This document shows, one piece after another, positions 41,783 through 46,671 of a stretch of 46,671 nt of DNA. The stretch lies in assembly GCF_016862975.1 (NCBI RefSeq), contig NZ_BONZ01000094.1, forward strand, positions 1 to 46,671, in the 5' to 3' direction. Position 1 is the first letter of the stretch. Every line of letters begins with the position of its first letter. The notes below the pieces were generated by a model. The model had not been told where the DNA came from. It saw only the letters and a program-made list of their open reading frames with translations, and ran no database searches. Position numbers and translations under genes: made by a program. Source of the DNA: Rugosimonospora africana (GTDB lineage Bacteria > Actinomycetota > Actinomycetes > Mycobacteriales > Micromonosporaceae).

Positions 41783-42101
41783 GAACACTCCTTCAGGTGT
41801 GGGACGCGCGACGGCGCGGGCGGGTGGACGGGCGACGCCGGGTCGGCTCCGGACACCCGGCCGGTCGGGCGCGGCCGGTCGGGACGTCCCGGGCGCGATG
41901 GTCGTGGCGCCTGGGCCGCCTGACCGGCCCGCCCATCAGACGGGCCTAGCGGCCCATTTGCCGGCAAATCCGCCCGGGCCTTTCGGGACAAGGTAGGCGG
42001 AAGATCGATGACTGTAAAGACTGTTTAGCATTGAACTTTATCTCAGTCCGGAACCGCGTCTCAGTCCTGAGCTCCGCCTCGGTCCGGATCCGTCAGCCGA
42101 C
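41783..42101. other. Spacer between DAHP synthase and PL7 genes
   Basis: No gene. Bases 42000-42045 form an AT-rich island unlike the surroundings, with the direct repeat ACTGT-AAAG-ACTGT around 42011-42024. It is the likely promoter/operator of the PL7 gene on the minus strand. Bases 42046-42100, just past the DAHP synthase stop, contain three imperfect CTCAGTCC/CTCGGTCC repeats. Confidence 0.5.
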
Positions 42102-43190
42102 TCAGGCGCGGACCGCCTCGCGCCGGCGCCTCGCGGCGACGGCCAACTCGCCCAGCAGCCGTTCGGTGTGCTCCCAGCCGATGCACGCGTCGGTCACGCT
42201 CTGGCCGTAGGTCAGCGTGTCCCGCGGCCCCGGCTCCTGCCGCCCCTCGACGAGGAAGCTCTCCATCATCAGCCCGGCGATCCCGGACTCGCCGCCGGCC
42301 ACCTGGTCGGCGATCTCGCGGACGACCGCCTCCTGGCGGACGTGGTCCTTTCCGCTGTTGCCGTGGCTCGCGTCGATGACCAGCCGGCCCGGCATCTCGG
42401 CCTTTGCCAGCAACGCCAGCGCGTCGCGGACGTTCTCCGGGTAGTAGTTCGGGCCGCCGCGCCCGCCCCGGAGCACGACGTGGCAGTCCGGGTTGCCGGT
42501 CGTCGACACGATCGAACCGCGCCCCTCGTCGTCGATGCCGAAGAACACGTGGCTGCCCGCGGCCGTGTGACAGCCGTCGATGGCGGTCTGCACATCGCCG
42601 TCCGTGGCGTTCTTGAAGCCGATCGGCATCGACAACCCCGATGCCAACTGCCGGTGCACCTGACTCTCTGGAGTACGGGCCCCGATCGCACCCCACGAGA
42701 CCGCGTCCGCGATGTACTGCGGACTGGTCGGCTCCAGGAACTCGCAGCCGACCGGCAGCCCGGTGGCCAGCACGTCCAGCAGTACGCCGCGGGCCAACCG
42801 CAACCCGCGCTGCACGTCGTGGGTGCCGTCCAGGTCCGGATCGTTGATGAGCCCCTTCCAACCCAGCCTCGTGCGCGGCTTCTCGAAGTAGACCCGCATG
42901 ACCACGCAGAGGTCGTCGGCCAGCGGCGCGACCGCGGCGGCCAGCCGCTGCGCGTACTCGTGCGCGGCGGCCGGATCGTGCACCGAGCACGGCCCGACGA
43001 CCACGAAGAGCCGGTCGTCCTCGCCGCGCAGCACGTCGCGCACGGCCCGGCGGCTGTCGGCCACCAGGCGGGCGCCGGCGGCGTCCAGGGGCAGGGCGGC
43101 ACGCAACTGCCCCGGCGGTACCAGCGGCTGGAAGCTGGCGATGCGCAGGTCGCTGGTGGACGCCGGATCGGTGGAAGCGGCTGGGGTCAT
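42102..43190 (-). CDS. Class I DAHP synthase
   Basis: A protein of 362 residues, the normal length for AroF/G/H-type 3-deoxy-7-phosphoheptulonate synthase. It joins PEP and erythrose 4-phosphate, the first step to chorismate. Motifs: VVVGPCSVHDP, VMRVYFEKPRTRLGWKGLIN, PIGFKNATDGDVQTAIDGC, HVVLRGGRGGPNY and VIDASHGNSGKDH, which supply the metal and PEP ligands. Many actinomycetes rely on a class II enzyme, so this type I enzyme may be a second isoenzyme or belong to secondary metabolism. The ATG at 43190 has a modest GGGAA site. An attenuator-like leader lies upstream. No other aromatic-pathway gene is in the window. Confidence 0.93.
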   Translation of the reverse strand: MTPAASTDPASTSDLRIASFQPLVPPGQLRAALPLDAAGARLVADSRRAVRDVLRGEDDRLFVVVGPCSVHDPAAAHEYAQRLAAAVAPLADDLCVVMRVYFEKPRTRLGWKGLINDPDLDGTHDVQRGLRLARGVLLDVLATGLPVGCEFLEPTSPQYIADAVSWGAIGARTPESQVHRQLASGLSMPIGFKNATDGDVQTAIDGCHTAAGSHVFFGIDDEGRGSIVSTTGNPDCHVVLRGGRGGPNYYPENVRDALALLAKAEMPGRLVIDASHGNSGKDHVRQEAVVREIADQVAGGESGIAGLMMESFLVEGRQEPGPRDTLTYGQSVTDACIGWEHTERLLGELAVAARRRREAVRA

Positions 43191-43268
43191 GATCTTCCCG
43201 TCTTCTCAAGGAGCGGGTCCCGTCCGCGACCTTCGCGATGTCCGGAGCGTGCCCGCCACAATGACGAA

Positions 43269-43292
43269 AGGCAGAGGCGATCGCCTCTGCCT
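43269..43292 (-). terminator. Attenuator terminator upstream of DAHP synthase
   Basis: A perfect 24-nt palindrome (arms 43269-43280 and 43281-43292) followed on the minus strand by TTTCGT. It lies between the leader peptide stop (43317) and the structural gene start (43190), the position expected for an attenuator. Confidence 0.75.
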
Positions 43293-43296
43293 GGCT

Positions 43297-43350
43297 GGCT
43301 CCGGGTGGTTGGTCGGTCAGCGCACCTGACTACCGGCTCCACCCGGAGCC
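43297..43350 (-). promoter_or_regulatory. Long-range pairing arms of the leader RNA
   Basis: Bases 43339-43350, inside the leader peptide just after the aromatic codons, are perfectly complementary over 12 nt to 43297-43308, just before the terminator. This fits segments 1 and 2 of a classical attenuator. Segment 1 also contains a smaller local hairpin (GGCTCC/GGAGCC). A clear 2:3 antiterminator was not evident by eye. Confidence 0.6.
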
Positions 43351-43388
43351 GGCGTAAAGCGCCGATAGCAACGAACCCACGCGGACAT
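43317..43388 (-). CDS. Leader peptide with Trp, Tyr and Phe
   Basis: A 23-residue open frame beginning MSAWVRCYRRFTPAP and ending in TGA at 43317. It contains one Trp (codon 4), one Tyr (codon 8) and one Phe (codon 11), the three end products that regulate DAHP synthases. There is no Shine-Dalgarno: the sequence before the ATG is C-rich and a -10 box sits 7 nt away, so it should be translated as a leaderless mRNA. Stalling at an aromatic codon would hide the pairing arm at 43339-43350. Leader peptides of this kind are established for actinomycete trp genes, but a mixed W/Y/F one is not known to me. Confidence 0.65.
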   Translation of the reverse strand: MSAWVRCYRRFTPAPGGAGSQVR

Positions 43389-43395
43389 GGTGGGG

Positions 43396-43425
43396 AGGCT
43401 AGCACGGCCCGGGAAGGGCGGACAA
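43396..43425 (-). promoter_or_regulatory. Promoter of the DAHP synthase leader
   Basis: On the minus strand, -35 TTGTCC (43420-43425), an 18-nt spacer and -10 TAGCCT (43396-43401). Seven bases then separate the -10 from the leader ATG at 43388. This predicts transcription starting at the A of the start codon. Confidence 0.6.
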
Positions 43426-43933
43426 ACGGCGCCGGCGCGGACATGCCGCCTGCCGTGAGCGACGTCACCCCGGTGCGGTTCGCCCGCCGGGCGGCGCCGT
43501 CCGGCCGGGACGAGGCGAAGCGGGGCGCCGGGTTCACCGCCGGCATCACGGCGGGCGTCAGGGCCGGTCACGTGTGTATCGACGACCGCCCACGCCGGCC
43601 GGAACGGCCGGGACGCCCGCCGGCGGCAGCCGCGACGGTGGGGGCGCACGCCGCCATCGAACCCGCCTCACGCCACGCCCTGGCCAGCCGTGTCCAACTA
43701 GCGGGAAGTGATTGACGAATGTGAGTCGGCCCGCTCCCGCGTCGCGCCGTTCCCCATCCACGGACGTCTCAGTGACGCCCGCCGGACGCCCGTGAAGAAG
43801 CTCCGCCGCACGTCACGGCTATGATGTGATCTTAAAAGTGGTCAGGAAGGCGTGCTCAGCGAGTCGGCCCGCGGGAGTCGGAAATCAGTGTGGGCGCCGT
43901 CTCGGTACGCACGTGTTCGGGGAAGGCACAGCA
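43426..43933. other. Gene-poor spacer between DAHP synthase and YceI genes
   Basis: About 500 nt with no supportable gene. Open frames exist but have the low-complexity Arg/Ala/Pro composition of shadow frames. Around 43822-43840 a less GC-rich patch (TGATGTGATCTTAAAAG) may hold the promoter for the YceI-like gene. Confidence 0.5.
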
Positions 43934-44599
43934 ATGTCCGGTTCCGCCACCCGGGTCTGGGAAGGCATCACGATCCCGGCCCCGGGAACCTATCTGCTCG
44001 ACCAGGCGCACAAGCGGATCGGATTTCTGGCGCGGCACATGATGGTGAGCCCGGTACGGGGCGCGTTCACCGAGGCAACCGCGCGCATCGTGGTCGACGA
44101 GGATCCGCTGCGATCCTGGGCGAGCGCGACAATCTGGGCGGCGACCGCCAACACTGGCAACCCCGATCGCGACAAGCACCTGACCAGCGCAGACTTCCTC
44201 GACGTCGAGCGGTACCCCACGCTGGAGTACCGCAGCACCGGCATCAAGTGGCAGGGCAACAACGACCCGATCTTCTACTGGGCGTACCTGAGGGGCCACC
44301 GCGCACTGGGCCGGCGAGGCGACTCCGCACCGCCGCAGCCCAACCAGGCGACCGGACGGTTCGTGCTCACCGGGGAACTGACCGTCAAGGGGATCGTCCG
44401 GCCGGTCGACCTCCAGGTGGAGTTCGGTGGCGCCCGCCGCGACCCGTACGGCAACGACATCTTCGGGTTCTCCGCGACGGCCGAGATCAACCGTGAGGAC
44501 TACGGCCTGCTCTGGAACGTGACGCTGGAAAGCGGCGGGGTGCTCGTCGGCAAGAACGTGCGCATCGAGATCGCCGGCGAGGCGATCCGCCAGGCGTGA
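43934..44599 (+). CDS. YceI-family lipid-binding protein
   Basis: A protein of 221 residues. It starts with PAPGTYLLDQAHKRIGFLARH and HMMVSPVRGAFTE, the usual first strands of the YceI barrel, and includes ASIWAAT-like and NPDRDKHLTSADFLDVERYP segments plus FVLTGELTVKGIVRPVDLQV. YceI lipocalin-like barrels bind polyisoprenoids. There is no signal peptide, so it is probably cytoplasmic, as in many actinobacteria. A roughly 20-residue insert (near residues 120-140, GHRALGRRGDSAPPQPNQ) interrupts the usual pattern. The ATG at 43934 follows GGAAGG. Confidence 0.9.
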   Translation: MSGSATRVWEGITIPAPGTYLLDQAHKRIGFLARHMMVSPVRGAFTEATARIVVDEDPLRSWASATIWAATANTGNPDRDKHLTSADFLDVERYPTLEYRSTGIKWQGNNDPIFYWAYLRGHRALGRRGDSAPPQPNQATGRFVLTGELTVKGIVRPVDLQVEFGGARRDPYGNDIFGFSATAEINREDYGLLWNVTLESGGVLVGKNVRIEIAGEAIRQA

Positions 44600-44729
44600 G
44601 GCGCGGCCGGTCCCGGCAGCCACCGGCCGCGGAGCACCGACACGCACCGACGTCGATGCCCCGCACGGCGCGTCGATCCACGGCTGTCTCTTGACAGGTC
44701 TGGGGCGGACCCGTACACATCTGTTGGTA

Positions 44730-44741
44730 GAGAGCGCTCTC
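44730..44741. promoter_or_regulatory. LacI-family-type operator upstream of the GH16 gene
   Basis: GAGAGCGCTCTC is a perfect 12-nt palindrome with the central CG dyad of LacI-family boxes. A second, weaker copy (GAGAGCGCGCTC) lies at 44831-44842, 20 nt before the GTG. Two sites flanking a promoter fit sugar-inducible repression of the glucanase. Confidence 0.55.
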
Positions 44742-44862
44742 CCATTCCGTCCCGCACCATCCGGCCCCCATGACCGACCGCGTTACGGCAGCGCCGTGCC
44801 GCGACTACGCCATGCTTCGGGCCGGAACTTGAGAGCGCGCTCCGCGCTGAAGGGAAGCCATC

Positions 44863-46671
44863 GTGTTCCGCATTCCGCGCATGGCCGACAGAACCAGTGA
44901 GCATTCGAGTCCACCGCAGGACGGCGGTGGTGGCGCCCGCCCGCGCCGCAACCCGCTGCCCGGCAAGGGCCGCACCGCCCTCGCCGCGCTGGCCCTGGTC
45001 GCCGGGTGCCTGACCGGCATCGCGACCACCACGCTGGTCGCCGCCCCCGCGGCGCTCGCCGACCCCGTGCCGCCGCCACCGTCCGGCTGGACGACCGTGT
45101 TCGGCGACAACTTCGCGGGTACCGCCGGGTCGCCGCCGTCGTCCGCGAACTGGTTCTACGACATCGGTACCGGCTACGGCACTGGTGAGAAGGAGCAGAC
45201 CACCAGCTCCACCGACAACGTCTACCTCGACGGCAACGGCCACCTCGTCCTGAAGGCCATCAAGAACGGCAGCACCTGGACGTCCGCGCGGATCGAGAGC
45301 ACTCGGGACGACTTCCAGGCACCGCCCGGCGGCAAGATGGAGATGACCGCGTCGATCCAGCAGCCGAACCCGGCCAACGGCCTCGGATATTGGCCGGCCT
45401 TCTGGGCGCTGGGCTCCCCGATGCGCGCCGGCGGTGGTTGGCCGCAGTCCGGTGAGATCGACATGATGGAGGACGTCAACGGCCTGAACGAGGCGTCGCA
45501 GACGCTGCACGACTCGGCGAACAGCCCCGGTCACGCGCTGATCCCCTGCCCCGGCGCGGGTTCGACCTGCCAGACCGGGTACCACACCTACTCGGTCATC
45601 ATCGACCGCACCAACACCAGTGCCGAGACGCTCCAGTTCCTCATGGACGGCGTGGTGGAGAGCACCATCACCGAGGCGTCGGTCGGCGTCGGCGCCTGGC
45701 AGGCCGCCATCGACCACGGGTTCTTCATCATCTGGGACCTGGCGATGGGCGGCAACTACCCGGACGGCATCTCCGGGCAGACGACCCCGACCGCGGCCAC
45801 CACCTCGGGGGCGTCCATGAGCGTGGGGTACGTGGCCGTGTACGAGCAGGGCGGCAACTCCACGCCGACCGGTACCGCCACCGCCACCGGGCAGGTCAAG
45901 GGAATCAACGGCCTCTGCCTGACCAACCAGAACTCGCTGAACACCGAGGGCAACCCGATCGGGGTCAGCGCGTGCAACGGCGGCTCGGGCCAGCAGTGGT
46001 CGCCGTACACCGACGGCACCCTGCGGGTCCAGGGCGGCTGCCTGGACGTGGTGGCCGCCGGAAAGACCAGCGGTACCAACGTCGACTGGTACCCGTGCAA
46101 CGCCACCAACGCACAGAACTGGACGTACCAGGCCAACGGTGAGCTGGTGAACCCGAACTCCGGCCTGTGCCTGACCGACCCGGGCGGCAACACCGGCGCA
46201 CGCCTGGACATCGAGACCTGTACCGGCTCCCCGCAGCAGCTGTGGACGCCGCCCACCGGCGGCGGTGGCGGCGGCAACACCGTGACGGTCAGCGGTCCGG
46301 GCAACCAGAGCGGGACCGTCGGCACCGCGACCAGCCTGCAGATCCACGCCACCGACTCGGCGTCCGGCCAGACGCTGACCTACAGCGCCACCGGCCTGCC
46401 GGCCGGGCTGTCCATCAACGCGTCGTCGGGCCTCATCTCCGGCACCCCGACGGCGGCCGGCACCTCGAACGTCACGGTGACCGCGCGGGACACCACCGGC
46501 GCCACCGGCGCCGCGTCGTTCACCTGGACCGTCACCGGCGGCGGGGGCGGCGGCACCTGCGGGACGACGAACATCGCCCAGGGCAAGACCGCGACCGCGT
46601 CCTCATCCGAGAACGCCGGAACCGCACCCGCCAACGCCGTCGACGGCAACACCGGCACCCGCTGGTCCAGC
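44863..46671 (+). CDS. Secreted multidomain GH16 beta-glucanase (3' end outside window)
   Basis: At least 603 residues, running off the right edge. After a long N-terminal region and signal peptide (about 38-66, LAALALVAGCLTGIATTTLV) comes a GH16 domain (about 75-335). The catalytic loop is SGEIDMMED, with E198, D200 and E203 matching ExDxxE. Next come a ricin-type CBM13 (about 343-465, with QQW and QNW repeats), a putative-Ig (He_PIG) domain (about 472-556) and the beginning of a discoidin/CBM32 domain from about 567 (NIAQGKTATASSSENAGT). It probably hydrolyses beta-1,3- or 1,3-1,4-glucan. The GTG at 44863 has AGGGAAG 6 nt upstream; an ATG six codons later is an alternative. Confidence 0.9.
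   Translation, partial: MFRIPRMADRTSEHSSPPQDGGGGARPRRNPLPGKGRTALAALALVAGCLTGIATTTLVAAPAALADPVPPPPSGWTTVFGDNFAGTAGSPPSSANWFYDIGTGYGTGEKEQTTSSTDNVYLDGNGHLVLKAIKNGSTWTSARIESTRDDFQAPPGGKMEMTASIQQPNPANGLGYWPAFWALGSPMRAGGGWPQSGEIDMMEDVNGLNEASQTLHDSANSPGHALIPCPGAGSTCQTGYHTYSVIIDRTNTSAETLQFLMDGVVESTITEASVGVGAWQAAIDHGFFIIWDLAMGGNYPDGISGQTTPTAATTSGASMSVGYVAVYEQGGNSTPTGTATATGQVKGINGLCLTNQNSLNTEGNPIGVSACNGGSGQQWSPYTDGTLRVQGGCLDVVAAGKTSGTNVDWYPCNATNAQNWTYQANGELVNPNSGLCLTDPGGNTGARLDIETCTGSPQQLWTPPTGGGGGGNTVTVSGPGNQSGTVGTATSLQIHATDSASGQTLTYSATGLPAGLSINASSGLISGTPTAAGTSNVTVTARDTTGATGAASFTWTVTGGGGGGTCGTTNIAQGKTATASSSENAGTAPANAVDGNTGTRWSS

Noticed and set aside
43448-43715. Small plus-strand open frame in the spacer upstream of the YceI-like gene
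   Set aside because: Low-complexity Arg/Ala/Pro composition, no ribosome site and overlap with the DAHP synthase promoter region.

Overview
The window is very GC-rich, uses GTG and TTG starts freely, has strong third-position GC bias and is rich in secreted carbohydrate-active enzymes. All of this points to a filamentous or mycelial actinomycete. A Micromonosporaceae-like host is my guess, not something the sequence proves. No rRNA, tRNA or CRISPR array was seen.

Layout, left to right. 0-0.5 kb: decayed transposase end. 0.6-6.7 kb: HEAT-repeat protein, an ABCG-like half-transporter translationally coupled to a MOCOS-like PLP enzyme, and a VanZ-like membrane protein. 6.8-11.3 kb: secreted GH20 and GH2 hexosaminidases, probably for chitin/chitosan. 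11.6-16 kb: GNAT enzyme, two-component pair and cation:proton antiporter. 15.9-21.9 kb: a redox set (FOXRED2-like flavoprotein, FMN 2-hydroxyacid oxidase, membrane-anchored P450) divergent from an AMP-forming ligase, which may be a small unrecognised biosynthetic cluster. 21.9-37.2 kb: a TMTC-like glycosyltransferase with TPRs, then the most unusual locus. 37.4-40.5 kb: a patchy region of relics (IS5-type transposase, frameshifted Uma2) with a nucleotidyltransferase and a hotdog thioesterase. 40.5-46.7 kb: PL7 alginate lyase, class I DAHP synthase with a leader-peptide attenuator, YceI-like protein and the start of a modular GH16 glucanase.

The centrepiece is 23.9-37.2 kb, transcribed on the minus strand. 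A complete Pst-type ABC importer (PstC, PstA, PstS and, at the far end, PstB) is interleaved with Gram-positive surface-display parts: a giant membrane-anchored PstS-like protein, a second secreted binding protein, a WxL-like protein with an Ig domain, a DUF916 WxL-interacting protein, a small LAxTG-type protein and a sortase-fold protein that has lost both the catalytic His and Cys. Nearly every junction is a 4-nt overlap or a very short gap, and PstB is the last gene. I read this as one machine: a wall-associated solute-capture complex feeding an importer. No description of such a combination is known to me.

The second notable item is the leader of the DAHP synthase gene. It has a leaderless 23-residue peptide containing one Trp, one Tyr and one Phe, followed by a strong rho-independent terminator, which suggests attenuation sensing all three aromatic amino acids. 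Several other genes here also look leaderless (TANNNT-like -10 box, 6-7 nt, start codon).
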